Shown here piece after piece: positions 19,500 through 32,214 of a stretch of 64,000 nt of DNA. The stretch's first letter is position 1; each line of letters opens with the position of its first letter. The notes beneath the pieces were generated by a model that did not search any database, was not told the DNA's origin, and was given only the letters and a program-made list of their open reading frames with translations. This stretch comes from Sceloporus undulatus. Taxonomy: Eukaryota; Chordata; Lepidosauria; Squamata; Phrynosomatidae. Where the stretch lies: NCBI RefSeq assembly GCF_019175285.1, contig NC_056527.1, positions 107,959,129 to 108,023,128 of the forward strand, given 5' to 3'. A program made the position numbers and the translations under genes.

Positions 19500-19600
19500 G
19501 TTGACATAGGGGGAGCCCATGAATTTCATGGGTATTCTTGGGCAAATGCCACTCAGAGCTGGTTGTGCTTGTTCCTTCCTTTGAAATTATGGCGACCCTA
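19500..19600 (-). repeat. SINE body fragment
   Basis: CCCATGAATTTCATGGGTA, then CAAATGCCACTCAGAGCTGG, resembles the body of the 5S-headed SINE at 37325-37545 on the reverse strand. The head was not found. Confidence 0.4.
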
Positions 19601-20755
19601 TGAATGACAGACCTCCAAGCCAGCCTGGCACCAACCTGCAGCCCCAGGGCTTCCTTGATTGAATCTATCCATCCAGAATGTGTTGTTCTTCTTTCCCTCT
19701 TGTCTTCTACCTTACGAAACATTATTGTTTTTTCTAATGACATACTACCATGTTTTTAATGAGTTGATGTTCTTCCTATTAGCTTTCTTCACTGTCCAGC
19801 TTTCACAACCATACATAGAAAATGGAAATACGAAGACATAGACAATCCTAACTTTAGTATTCAGTGATACTTCAAGATCTTATCTAATTCATCTATAGCT
19901 GCCCTTCCAGTTGCATTCCTCTTCTGATCTCTTGACTGCAGTTTCCATTTTGAATAATGACTGAGCCAAAGTATGGAAAACATTTAACTATTTCAATTTC
20001 TTCATTGTTTACTTTAAATTATCCGTGGACATTATTTTTATCTTCTGTTCAGCTGTAAATCTGCTTTTACACTTTCTTCCTTGACTTTCTTCAGTAGCGG
20101 TTCCAAGTCTTTGCTATTTTCTGCTAGTTGTATGGTGTCATTGCATCTCTTGTACTGTTGATGTTTCTTCCTCTGGTTTTCATGCCTCCTTCCTCCAAGT
20201 GTAATCCTGCTTTATGTATTATATTTTCAATGTACAAGTTAAACATAGGTTGCTAAATGCAGCCTTTCCAATTGGAAAGAGGATCAGTTTCTCCATATTC
20301 TGTCCTGATGGTAGCTTCTTGTCCTGAGTACTGTACAGGTTATATATCAGGACAATTAAATGCTGTGGCACAGACATTCTTTAAGCAATTTCTTAAGTTT
20401 CTTCTGAGGCTTTTCATGATCTACACAATCAAAGGCTTGTTATAGTTTATAAAACATAATGTGATCCCCCCCCCCCGAAATTGTTTGGTGTGCTTCATTA
20501 TCCAGTGTCTGCAATACAATCCCTATTGCCTCTTCTTTTCCTGAGCACAGCTTGGGCATCTGGCACTTCTCACTCCATACATGGTAAAAGTCTAGTTGTA
20601 GAATTGTGAGCATCACTGTGCTTGCATGGGAGATTAATGCTAATGCTATGGTTACTGCACTCTTTGGTGTCCCCTTTCTTGGGGATTGGAATGTATATTG
20701 ATCATTTTCAATGGTTGACTTACATCCACCTAAATATAGTACCCTAAGCACCATT
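19600..20755 (-). repeat. RTE/BovB LINE, about 1.2 kb, reverse
   Basis: Reverse-strand LINE. The left end has the 3' portion with the BovB text CTTTCTTCACTGTCCAGCTTTC (reverse of the WTVKKA region). The middle has TCATGATCTACACAATCAAA (reverse of the FDxAKAFDxVDH region). The right end has CTCTTTGGTGTCCCCTTT. Frames are broken by many stops. It is the longest single LINE fragment in the window. Confidence 0.8.
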
Positions 20756-20989
20756 TTGTTCTAAAGAGTCTCCAGTGGCAGCTCTACTTAAGCTACCAAT
20801 TTATGAGAGGCATCAGATGAATATCTGCTTTTCAGTAGAGGGCACAGTTGGAGAATCAAACTAAGCTGGAAAATAACACTTTCTTCACTTTTGGGGCTCT
20901 GGGAGCAGAGCTGAATATTCCTAAACTGTGGGCCTAACCATTTTGGGGAGTGTAATTCCACCCTAAAAGAATATTTATCCAGAAGACTG

Positions 20990-21290
20990 GTCATCAGTTC
21001 AGTCATAGTTCATTTGCATCTGATCAAAGGGAAAACTGGATGTCATCAGCACATTGATGTGTTTCCACACAGCATCACTCTCAGGTGAACTCATCCAGGA
21101 GTTTCATCTAGATGTTTAAAAGTATCAGAGACAAACCTGATCCCTCAGGAAGATCATATTGCATAGCAGTCCCCATTAGGAGGAAGTGGAAAGTGACACA
21201 CACATACACAAATTCCATCCCAAATTTGAGAGGCACTCCAAATTAATACCACCAATAGTTGAAATGGTCTCAAAAACGGCTAAGATGTTG
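20990..21290 (-). repeat. L2/CR1-type LINE reverse transcriptase fossil
   Basis: The reverse complement translates in broken frame to PEGSGLSLILLNI, then MKLLDE, then HQCADDIQF. This corresponds to the PQGSxLSPxLFNIYMxPL and YADD motifs of L2/CR1-type reverse transcriptase. Stops are present and the element is dead. Confidence 0.65.
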
Positions 21291-21424
21291 AGGGATGCCA
21301 ACTTGGTCATGCAGTCACTACTATTCTCTCTCTTGTTTGTTCCCTAGTGCTTTCTTTGTTGGTGCTTTTCTTGACACCAGGCAAACACCTTTGGTTCTGC
21401 TGTGCCTTTTACATTTGGAACCTT

Positions 21425-21597
21425 ACAAGAATTACAGTGGGTTCTTGGTGTCCACCAGCAAGGATACCAAAATCCATGGATGTTCAAGTCTCATTAAATA
21501 CGATGGATAGTAAAATAGTGTCCCTTATATAAATTGACAAAAACAAGGTTGAATCTATTAATATGATTCTGTAGATAAGGAGGGCTGACTATAATTT
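21425..21597 (-). repeat. Tigger/mariner-like MITE
   Basis: ACAGTGGGTTCTTGGTGTCC at one end and AAGGAGGGCTGACTATAAT at the other, with GATACCAAAATCCATGGATG and TAAAATAGTGTCCCTTATAT inside. The same family occurs at 24732, 35275, 50955 and 60895. Confidence 0.7.
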
Positions 21598-22245
21598 GCC
21601 ACGTTTAACAGCTGGCCATTTTTATTTTTTTCTGATCTGATGCTTCGCGCATAGTTATTTAGCTTGCTGTGAACCAACCTTGCAACAATTTACTAAAGAG
21701 CAAAATATATATGCATAAAACAAACGAAATTAATACATAAAGCATCAGAACACTGTCTGTCTCCAAACCAAGCCTGGAAGTGAGCTGCAACAGACAGTGG
21801 GAATCAGGTTTGCCTGTGAATGCATCTTCAGCTACTAATTTTTCACCATCTTACTAACCCTGCTCCCCCATTGCAAACTCAAGAATGGCTTATAGCAGGC
21901 TCTAATAATAGTTTATTTTAAATGGACAACCATCGCCTCCTTTAAGGAGGAAGGTACATGCCCTTCTGATAATGATGCATTGATCACTTAAGTGCACATG
22001 CGCATATATACATAGATTTGGCAGGAAAAGATCTGTTGCGGGAGGGGGGGAAATAAGTCATTTATTTCTGAGCCTGCAAAAAGCCTGGGCCATTAATCAG
22101 ATACAAGGATCTCTCTCTATCTTATGTCTGACAGACTAAAATATTTCTCAGGGTGCTACCAAACGGGTGGCACAATCACAAGCTACGAAAGCTAAACAGT
22201 ATCCCATCTCTTTGGGGGCCAAAGGACAGCACTGTAGGTAAGTTG

Positions 22246-23045
22246 TTATTATTATTATTATTAGTCATACCAGGTGGGATCAGAGCAGACACAGAAGGAA
22301 TTTAACCCTTTCTTCCCCAGCTGCTATCCAAAGGAAAGTCCCCTTCCTGAGATTATTATTAGCAATGGAAGGAAATTCTGTACTGATACCTGGTTTGGTT
22401 TTCATTTAATTTCAGGCATGAGACCTGATGGTTTGGTGACCTTAAGAGCACTCTGGAATTCAGTTTAAGGTCCTAGGTCTCTCTGGAAGAGGAATGAGGT
22501 CAAATGGCTCAAAGCAGGTAGGACTGAGAGCACTCACCCCTGGGTTTTTTTGCTGCCAAGAAAATTGCTCTTTATCCCTGGGAGTGGCAAGACTGCAAAG
22601 AGTACAGGTTGGCAGGAGGGGAGGGGCAGGAGCATGACTGCTGTGTGCCTGTGACATATATAGTCATTCATGTGAAGGAACAGGTGCAAGGTGAAGACTG
22701 GGGAGGTTCTGGCAAACCAAGGGGAGGGGTAAGTTCCTATCTCCTCTACTCCCTTCCACACACCCTTCTTCCTGCTACTGTGCCTTAAAAACCACATGAA
22801 CCTGCTGATCCAGCCACTCTTGGCCATGATGTCCAACATCACTCACTGTACCTGACCAGGGACCTAGGATTTTGAGGATCTCAGACTACTTAATTCACCA
22901 GTAATTCTTCTTCTTCCTGCTTTTTCCTCCTCTATGAGCATCACTTGTTCTCCAGAGGACCCAGGGATTCTGGGCTCTTCACTACGCTTTCCAGCTTTAA
23001 CCTACCAAACCCAGGACCTCTAGTTTCATTGCCTCCTCCAGTACC
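22246..23045 (+). other. Region upstream of GDPD3
   Basis: An ATT run (22246-22263) is followed by unassigned sequence leading to the GDPD3 start. No CpG island is visible, in contrast to MAPK3. This suggests a narrower, tissue-restricted promoter, but no TATA box or start site can be fixed from sequence. Confidence 0.4.
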
Positions 23046-26000
23046 ATGGGCTCCCATTTACTTCTCTTTGGATTGCCTGCTCTTGGGATTTATGCCCTGG
23101 CATCTCACTGCCTCAGAAAGAAGCCACATCTGCTCCACAAAGCAAAAAGGTTTCCTGTCCGATGCCGCCATGTCTCCCACAGGGGTGGTGAGTTTTTGCC
23201 AAGCCATTTGGAAATTTGGTTGGGGGGCACTTGCAGAACCTGGAAAAGAGGGGTGCTGTACTGCAATTCAGAGCTGATAGAGTAGAGCACAGAGGAGAAA
23301 TCAGTCACAAATACCTGATCCTCCTTCCCTTCTGCCAGGTGGGGTGTTCACATTTCTTTCTGCTCCAGTTCTCTAGACTTGTATTGCCACATTCCTAAAG
23401 CCCAAAGTACAGGCAGTTGGTGTCCCTGGGCAGGGTGTAGGGTAAAATCAGACATTCGGAGTTTCAGTGCCTACTTTCTCAACATCCCCCTTTCCTTCCC
23501 AGGCTCCGGTGAACGGATTGAGAACACTTTGGGAGCCTTTAGCCAGTGAGTGATGCCATCTCATCCTACTTTGTCCTCTCTTTGCTTGCACCACTACTGA
23601 TGCCATGCAGCTTCTAACAGTGACCTCTCTCTCTCTCCACTTTCGCAGTGCCTTGAGCCAGGGGACAAACCTGCTGGAACTTGACTGCCATATGACAAGA
23701 GATGGAGTTGTGGTTGTGTCCCATGATAATAATCTTGAGCGCCAGACAGGACACAACATCAAGATCAGTGAGACAGACTATGCGGTAAGGACTCTAGGAT
23801 TCTAGCTCTCAAATCAACTTGCTCCTGTTATTATCTATGGTTACAGTAATACCTTGCTTTCCATCTGTGATGGAACTCAGTGCATGTGGAGTTCACATCC
23901 AGGCACTGACCAGGGTCAAAGATGTTGATTTCAGCAAGAGGGCTGCATAATGTCCTTACCCTTTTTTAAAATCCATCTATACTTTTTTTTAAACCATCTG
24001 AACATCTACACACACGCATACGCGCAGACTCATATACATCCTACAAGCCACTCAAACCTACATCTCTGCAAGAAAACCAAAGTGTCCTGGCTGCTTAGTC
24101 CTTACCCTCATTGTGTCCCATAGGATCTGCCACCCTATAAGGATTCTCTGGAGGTGACATTTTCACCAGGTAAGTAGGACCAAGAGCTGTTCTGGGTGAG
24201 GGGTGCTCTGGTGGATGGCATATGTGTAAAAACTTGGAGATGTTTTGCCCTGGCAAAGGATGCTCTAAGCCCTCCTCAGATTCTCCTACCTACTCCTTCC
24301 TAACAGGTTCTTTCTCCCATGGTGAAGACCATAGGATTCCAAGGCTGGAAGAAGTCTTCCAGAAATTCCCTGGAGTACCTATCAATATTGAAATTAAACA
24401 GGACAATGATGAACTCATACAGAAGGTAAGGGTCAGTTTTCTTTTGCCCATTTCATTAATATACTAGATCTAGATGTTAGTTGCTTTCCCTTTTCAGCAT
24501 TCAGTCCCCAGCAACATTGCTGCTTTCTATAATAAGATACAGAGATTCTCTTTTGCACCTACAATGAATTCTAACCACTTTTGCATCTTGCAATGGACTC
24601 TAACCACTCAGAATTGCTTCTCCTCCACCTCTGCATTTCCAGTCTCCCACTAATAAAAAGGAATCTTTTGATACTGAAAAAGCTAACAGATGGTGTAATG
24701 GATTTGAAGTACTAGATACATGTGGCCAATATACAATGGAGCTTTGGTATCCGCTGGGGTTTGGTTGCAGGTCTCCTTGTGGAAACCAAAATCCATGGAT
24801 GTTGAGTCCCATTAAATACAAAGGCATAGGAAAATAGTGTCCCTTACATAAAATGGAAAAATGGAAATTTGCTTTTTGGAATTTATATACTGTATTTTAA
24901 AAATATTTTCAAGTCATGGATGATTTAATCCATGGATAAAAATCTGTGGATATGGAAGGCTGACTATTATAAAGTGGGCTCTGGTATCCAAGAGTACATG
25001 CCACAATAAATCTGTCAAGTGTTTCAGGTGGCATAAGGCTCCTTTTTCATTTTGCTGAAACAAACTAATTTGGCCACTACCCCAGCCCCCAGATTTTCCC
25101 TCATGTAATGCAGCCACATTCACAAGGATCCAGAAGAGCTAGGTAAATGTGTCTCTTCACCCACCTTGGTCCAACACCCTTTCTAGAATCATCTCACATA
25201 TTCTAAGCCTTTTAAAAAACTGATCATCTCACTTCGGAACATTCTATACACAATGCTTAAAAAACCTTTTAACTTGGCATTATATGTCTCTTCAGTGCAT
25301 CCACAACTCTTGAGTTTTTGTGAGAAGGAAGCTGGCAACAATGAAGGGGAAATAAATGAACTAGGGTTTACAGATTCAAACACTGTTGTTACTTAAAATC
25401 ACTGTCTAGTGGAAATTCAAATGTTGACTGTAAAAGGTTCCACTTCATGTGATAATCTACAGGAGGACAAAATGTTGGCCTGCATCAAATGTGCAGATAC
25501 CATCTGTTGAATCCCTTCAGATGATAAGTTTCTGCTCCTTTTACACAACCTAGGTGGCTCTGAAAAGTCACATCTCCTTCTGTTAAAATAATATGCTGAC
25601 TCTGCCCTGCTTTACCTTCTGCTCTTATACACAGGTAGCCAATCTTGTTCGGCAATATGAGCGCTGCCACATAAGTATTTGGGCTACATTTGAAGGGGAA
25701 GTACTGAAGAAATGCTGTGCAGCTGTATGTATCAATTATCTTTTACTACTTTCACAGTTAAAAGAGTCTAATAAACAAAGCAATATTTTAGCAGACCAAC
25801 TTTTTGACTGTAGAAGAATATGTAGGATTTCAGGCTACACAGGACTCTTCTTGTAGGAAAAAAAAGATGATGCATGCTGCTTTGATCATACAAGTTGGAA
25901 AAGCGGGTTACAAATAAAATTATTATTATTATTACAAACAACAAACTAAGACATGTCCAAGCTTCCTGCTCTCTTTCAGTTGGTTTCTTCAGCCTTATTT

Positions 26001-28558
26001 GTACTGCATATTTAACAATTTCAAACTTGTTAAGCTGTCATGTTCTCCAACCTAATTTTGTGTGTGAAAGCATTAGGGAAGTCCCACAAAGAATTTGCAC
26101 AGCCCAGCCCAGCCCATAAGACCTTGGAAGTGTTGCTTTTTGGACTACAGTTCCCAGAATCCTCCAGCCAGCATTGACAATATCCATAGTGTTTGTGAGA
26201 GTCTGGGAATGGTAGTCTGAAAAAATAATACTTCCAAGCTATGCCTACAATTTCTATGTATATTTGTGGAAAGTACAATTATCAAACTGGTTTAAATGTG
26301 TAACCTAGATGTAAGACTCTCTTTGATCTCCCCACAAGAAAAAAACAACCACAGAGACCTGTTTTTTCCTGGGACACCATCATACTTATGGTTGAAAGTC
26401 AGACCTCACAACACTCAGAAAGCAATAATGACCTGCAGAGATCTGTGGAATGACCAGGACCAATTCCGGTTCCCAGCTGTTAAATCTGGAAGTTGGACAG
26501 CCCTTACTATATATGACATGCAATTATTTTATCTTTCTTATCTATCCCATAGAACACAGAGATGCCCTATATCTTTTCTCTGAAACGTGGCATTATGATA
26601 CTCCTCCTTTATTACGTGGGACTCCTGCCTTTTTTGCCTCTGAAGGAATCCTTCCTCGAGTTTGTGCTGCCCTCCATCATGAACAGGTGACAAGGGATGA
26701 GCAAAATGGGATGGGAAGTAATACATTATTCCTAGTGTGACTGTCAGTTCACACTGGGTAAAAAATGAATGAAATGGCCAACCACCTTCTACCTCAATCT
26801 CAATGTGCTCTTTCTGCTGACCAGTCCTTGAACTCTAGGCTGGTGGTGCAGGTAGGTAAGAGTAAGAGTTCATGAGCAACCAGTCTGTCTATGGATAGTA
26901 GCCATGACAACTGCAACCGGCAACAAATGTTGGAGTGGGTCAGTCAGTCATGCCTTCCCCCAATAAATTCCAAACCAGTCTCCTTCCCATCCATGTTTTC
27001 TATCACCCAGGAAGCTTTCTGAAGCCACTAGATCACTTTTTACCTCTGCAAACCTCCAGGCTCCACTAAGCCTGCTGCTACCCATTTGTAAGGGTGCTAC
27101 TGCTTTGGCTTCATAATTATAAGTGCACACAGATCTGATAATCAGAAACAAAATGAAATGTAGTGTAATTCTGCATACTGGCTTCTGGGATGTTGGACTA
27201 GAGGCTTTGGGGCTGCAAAAATTAGTCCCACAGAATACATGCAACCTATGGGCTGCATTGTCCCTAACACTCACCTAATCTAATCTGATTTTTCTTATGC
27301 AACCTAGTTTGTTGCTGTTTTGTACCTTAAAGTCATTTCTGACTTATGGTGATCCTATCATGGGATTCGCTTGGCAAAGATTTGTAAATGAAGCTAAATT
27401 GATCTCATTGAGTGATAGAACATTGGCTTTCATAGGCTGGTAATCATTTATAAAGAGGCAGTTTTGCAACTGGGACTAGCAGTTTTGGGAAAGGAAAGAA
27501 CTACTACTGTGGGAAAGAAATTATGGGAAAGAATGACTTCTGTGAGAGAAAACTAAGGCCCTGATGAATTCATAGATAAGAGTCTAGGGCTTCTCAGAAC
27601 TCTTCTTGAGTTGTTACCACTTCAGTATGCAGTGATAACTGTGCTATTTTATTCAAAAACATTCTCTGCACAAAAATAAACCCTCTAGAATTAGTGCCTC
27701 TTTCAAACTTAAAAGAGACTCAAGATTTTCTTGCTACTGCCAAGATAAATATTTCTCCACACTGGAGAGAGCCACTAAAGTACCATCCGTTTCACACTGG
27801 CTTAATAGGTACTGGGAACACGTGAAGAGTATTGTTCAGGCTGCCACTGCAATTATAAAGCAATAAACCAATTGTGAAATTAAGAATAAATAAATAGACC
27901 AAGCAACTTTTAGTGACTGTAATAATCTACAGCGAAGTATACAATCACAATGAGAGGTGAGCAAGACAGGTCTTTGCTGGTATGGTTGTGCTGCCCCTCC
28001 TGATGTGTTTTATTTTGTACTTTCTAAAACTTTAGATTTTTGGGGGGTGGAGAAATGGAATGACATAAAATTCATTAACTGAAAAGTTTTGTGCCCTGTG
28101 TTTGTGTAGCAAGGGAGGAAGGTGACTTTAGGGTTGTTCAAAGAGACAGAGAATCTAGCAGCTTAGAGGAAGAATGACAGAAAGTGACTTTCTTACTGGT
28201 AATATATCCTCACTGCTTGCTTGTTTTTTCTAACCATAGGACATATTTTCCAGTGGAAAAGGGCATGTTTGGAGCACTGCTGGCAAAATTTGCTTACAAG
28301 TGAGTAACAACAAACAAAAGCTTTATCTGCTCAGCTCTTGGCAACACAGAGTCCATGGGGTGGACTTAACAAAATCTGCAAATTTTATCACTCGATTCCT
28401 CTGGGTTTTACCCAAATCATGTGTGTAAACCCCCCCCCCATCTGTAGCCTTCTAAAAATAACAATTTAAACATCACGAAAGCACACCCCTTAAATTTAAA
28501 CACAATGGAACTACCCAGCTTTATTCCATCCCACTGTATTTTTTCGGCTTGTTATTTT

Positions 28559-28589
<31 letters not shown>

Positions 28590-31302
28590 GGATTTATTTA
28601 TATACCGCCCAATCACTGGGAATCCGAGCAGTTTACAACAGTGCTTTATAAATAAAGGTTAATAATAATAATAATAATAATAATATTTATTTATTTATTT
28701 ATTTTCTGCCCATAATAAGTATCTTGTAACCTTCCCTGTCCTGTCCATTCTCCCTCAAACAGAGTGACAATGAGGAAAAATCTTTTCAAGCATCTGGAAG
28801 ACAGAGGAATACAGGTAAATTGGAGACAGCTGAGAAGTCAGGACTTGGGCAACTGTAGCCTCTATAGTGTGCAAATGTGTTGGGAACTTGGTGAATATTG
28901 TTCGTATTTGTTGCTATAATGCTTAGGTTACAGTATTTTAAAACTACCCACATAATGTTTCTGCAGCCTTCAACTATTTTCAGGCATTTCCCAGAACCAG
29001 CTGCCAACGTAATATTCCCATTCTTGAGTGGGTTGCTTTTTAATGCCAAGGCATTTTATTTATTTGTTTATTTATTTATTTCATTTTTATGATGCCTTTC
29101 TCCCAAAAAGGGACCCAAGGCAGCTCACAAGATCAAACATTTTAAAAACTACAAATTAAAAAAATAAAATAATCTAGTTAAAACAGTTTAAAATTAAGAT
29201 TAAAAACATACAAAAGTTATTAGAACAAAAAACTATATTGCTTCTTTCTTTCTGAACTGTAGTGCCACAGTGCACCAGTAAAATGACACTTTTGTACTAT
29301 ATATAATTCTGTAACTTGGAGACATTTTTAAAAAACAACTTTAGAGAGGAGAACATTTGCTCTTCAAACTACCTGATCACCTCAGCAAACCACTCTCTAA
29401 TTTTAAAAATCCCTTGGAACCTCAACAGATCTATTAAATTGTACCAAGACACACACACACACCTCACCAAATAATGGAACAAGTGGACATTGAAGTGCTA
29501 ACAACACTGTAAAAACCCAGGAACTGTGTGAGAAGTCATACTTCTTTATGCAAACCTGGAACAATCTGCAGAGAAGTTTGTTCTCAGTTTTATCTGGCCT
29601 TTCAATCCTTTTGAAAAGGGTAGGAGAGTGTGAATATGGATGTTTATTACTAGTTAATTTGTAAACCAGGAAATTCCAAGCTTTCCTCATTCTATTGTTT
29701 GAGTGCTGCTTCTTGACTTCAAGCCTTTAGGAAAGGGTCAGATTTAAATGTATCACTCTCATCCTCATGAAAAAACGTAACATCTTAAACTAATACAGTG
29801 TGACATAAGCTTTTGTGAGGCCAGAACTCATACATTTCAGAAATGACATTGTGAATGATACAGAATCAACTTCTTTTTTTTAAACTGGCTTGGTTGCAGA
29901 CCTCTCAATATCTGACATATCTGAAAGCTATGTCGACAAAGATCAGTTGCTTGCCCATAGTGGACCAGCCAGCCCTATAATTGTATTAGAAGGGGTTTTT
30001 TAAGTTACTACAAATCAGGGGTTGGATATTGAAAGGATGTTAAATTACATTGAAACAGAATAGATTAGCAACAACAATGCCCAGATGCATCACAATAAGG
30101 GGTCATTCACACTTACCAAACTGAAGGAAGAGATTTGCATCCCCCCCCCCATTAAGAGCAAATCTAGGACAAAAATAGAGAAAAGAGCTAGTGTGGAAAG
30201 TTCTTTTGTCTAACCCACAAAACATTGCCAGAAAATAGTTTCCAGTCTTCTCAGTATTATAAGATTTATACTTCCTGATAGACACTACATAGATCTCCTT
30301 TGCAGTATTGTTGCACTGGTGATGTGCCTTCAAATCATTTCTGATTTACTGCAACCTAAAGGCAAACCTATCATGTTTTTTTTCTTGGCAACATTTGTTC
30401 AGAGGGAGTTTGCTTTTGTCTTCCTTTGATGCTGAGAGAGTGTGACTTGCCCAGGGTCAACCAGTGGGTTTTCATGGCTCAGCAGGATTCAAGTCCTGGT
30501 CAATCAAAGGGGCAGCCATCCAATGGAATGGCATCTGGGCTGCCATGGGAGGTACTTGGAGGTTGCAGGTGGTGTGTTTATGCAACAGTGTGCATTGTTG
30601 GGGGGAGGCAACAAAAAAATTACCCAGCATCACAACTTGATGCTGCACCAAATGATCAGGCCATGCGGATTCAGCCCACCTTGGGAGTAAGCTATGCAGA
30701 CAGCGGGGTTTCGGCTCACTTTTGGAAAAAGCAGGATCGAGCCATTTCTTCTTGTCCATTTGCACTGGCCCTCATTTCAACGGTACTTACATCTGAGTAA
30801 GTACACTAATGCAAACACTATGTTCAGTTCATATCTGAGATGAAATCTAAACCAACAGCTTCCTGTCTCAAGCTCTGTATTGGTTCCTAGGTGTCTGTGG
30901 TGCTAGCTGCATCTATCTTGTAAATGTCAATCTGTAACACAATCAGAGTGACTTTTCATCTTCAGGAAGTGCTTTTTTTCCAGCAGCAACAACATTATGG
31001 TGATTGTAAAGTAGTGACTGTGATTTTTCCTCCAGCAACATTCTGCACTGTTTGAGTTAATACCTGAATAAATAAGTCACTCACTAGAAAGCCATTAAAA
31101 AAATCTAGTTTTCAGAAGAATTGCAAGGAGTCAATACTAACTCAGCATTGTCTTTTCTCTTATGTAGGTTCTTCTTTGGGTCTTGAATGAGGATAAAGAT
31201 TTTGAGGATGCCTTCAGTTATGGGATTTCTGGAGTCATGACTGATTATCCCACACGTCTCCGGACATATCTAGACACTCACCCACCTCTTTTCAATGAAT
31301 AA
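23046..31302 (+). CDS. GDPD3: GDPD3 glycerophosphodiester phosphodiesterase domain protein, 10 coding exons
   Basis: This is the membrane lysophospholipase D (GDE7 type) that hydrolyses lysophospholipids to lysophosphatidic or cyclic phosphatidic acid. Exons are 23046-23187, 23503-23545, 23649-23784, 24124-24169, 24307-24425, 25635-25724, 26553-26686, 28240-28299, 28763-28814 and 31168-31302. They give 318 aa, the same length as human GDPD3. An N-terminal membrane segment spans about residues 5-20. The GDPD catalytic set is present: His45-Arg46 in SHRGGSGE, Glu72 and Asp74 in LELDCH, and His87 in VVVVSHD. NIEIK and IWATFEG follow, then a second hydrophobic segment (GIMILLLYYVGLLPFLPL). The end is VLLWVLNE and GVMTDYPTRLRTYL, as in the family. 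All introns are GT..AG and there is no stop or shift. GDPD1 is excluded by neighbours and by closer local matches. Confidence 0.95.
24732..24972 (-). repeat. Tigger/mariner-like MITE in GDPD3 intron 5
   Basis: ACAATGGAGCTTTGGTATCC is paired with CTGTGGATATGGAAGGCTGA. Internal ACCAAAATCCATGGATGTTG and TTTTTGGAATTTATATACTG are shared with the copies at 50955 and 60895. TA dinucleotides border both ends. Confidence 0.72.
26118..26245. repeat. Foldback MITE in GDPD3 intron 6
   Basis: Inverted arms CTTGGAAGTGTTGCTTTTTG and AATAATACTTCCAAGC flank GGACTACAGTTCCCAGAATC and GGGAATGGTAGTCTGA. It is about 125 bp and palindromic overall. Confidence 0.6.
27303..27392 (-). repeat. tRNA-SINE 3' fragment in GDPD3 intron 7
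   Basis: TTGTTGCTGTTTTGTACCTT, then TCATTTCTGACTTATGGTGA, then GGCAAAGATTTGT is the reversed SINE 3' end. The head is absent. The rest of the intron shows nothing recognisable. Confidence 0.65.
28560..28705 (-). repeat. (TAA)n arrays and L2-type tail in GDPD3 intron 8
   Basis: A TAA array (28560-28590) is followed by GGATTTATTTATATACCGCC, a reversed LINE/SINE 3' end. A second TAA/TTTA array lies at 28658-28702. The GDPD3 exon 9 acceptor is only about 60 bp further on. Confidence 0.65.
29048..29225 (-). repeat. L2-type LINE 3' end in GDPD3 intron 9
   Basis: A TTTA-rich tail is followed by TTTTTATGATGCCTTTCTCC, CCCAAGGCAGCTCACAAG and A-rich sequence, the reversed L2 3'UTR. Compare the + strand copy at 34790-35110. 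Confidence 0.65.
30305..30520 (-). repeat. tRNA-derived SINE in GDPD3 intron 9
   Basis: GATGTGCCTTCAAATCATTT, then GGCAACATTTGTTCAGAGG, then TTGCCCAGGGTCAACCAGTG runs from the 3' end toward a decayed head near AGCAGGATTCAAGTCCTGG. It is reverse orientation. Confidence 0.72.
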
Positions 31303-31480
31303 TTACCATGACTGAGAATGCACTGCGGGAGAAGCTGCTTAATATTTAGATACCTGACTGGGAAAAGAAGAGAGATGCGTAGCATCAGAAGGAAAAGAAA
31401 GAAACCCTGAGCTACATTTTGTATGGTGAAAAGATATAGTAATGTTATGAAATAAATAAACTTGACTGTTACTAGTACTG
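31303..31480 (+). other. GDPD3: GDPD3 3'UTR and poly(A) signals
   Basis: A short AT-rich 3'UTR ends with two overlapping AATAAA hexamers at 31451-31460 followed by a T-rich stretch. The cleavage site is expected near 31475. Confidence 0.7.
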
Positions 31481-32210
31481 AGTAGCATTTTTTGCGACTG
31501 ATAATTTAAAAAATGGGAAGAAGGACAAAAGGAGTCTTGTGAAATCTTTAACAGTAACCTGTTTATTTTTGAATAAGCTGAAATAATTAGCTTAGTCTTA
31601 CAACTTCCTTTTTTTATACTAAAATAGTTTGATACAGCTGTATCTTGGATAGTTGTTATAAGCAAAGAGTTTGAAAGAGATGCCGTATGTGATAAATCAG
31701 TGCTTTGTCAGCTATCTGATGCAAGGGACTACCAGAGTTTCCCCCCCGCAATGTGTCAGGGACCATTATCATATTTGTGCCCATTATGCACAACTGATTC
31801 TTTCCTTCCTAGAAACTCTCCACAGCCCAGAGCAGCCAATTGTTCACAGACAGATACCAATCGATGGGCCGCCATGTTAAGTAGCAATGCTTTAATCACA
31901 ACATTCAGTTACAATCCTGCTTCTAAAATCCTGAAAATGTTATCTTTAGTCTTAGGTTTGTAGACCTTAGTGGTTATAGCTAAAGGGGAAAAAAGTGGTC
32001 TGAGTTGGTGCTGTCACCACTGCTCTGGCAGAGGCTTTCAGTTGTCAAGGGAGTGCTACAGCTTCATTTAGCATTTAACTCTCCTTTGTGCTGTTCAGCT
32101 GAAGATCATCAAGCCAAATTGTACAGCTCTCTCAAACGTTTTTCCAAGTCCACAGCAAAACAGTTTAGAAGAACAGATCTCCAACCCTCAGCCACAGGAA
32201 ACCTTTGACA
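31480..32210. other. Intergenic, nothing recognised
   Basis: The short reading frames here show no family resemblance. No repeat family could be assigned with support. Confidence 0.4.
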
Positions 32211-32214
32211 ACAA

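Noticed and set aside
22140-22215. Second 5S-like fragment (GAAAGCTAAACAGTATCC)
   Set aside because: Only a short resemblance to the 5S A-box region, with no C box or SINE body beside it. It is too weak to list.
30426-30800. 124-codon frame in GDPD3 intron 9
   Set aside because: Its first part is a reversed SINE and the rest has no recognisable domain. No exon borders fit the GDPD3 frame.
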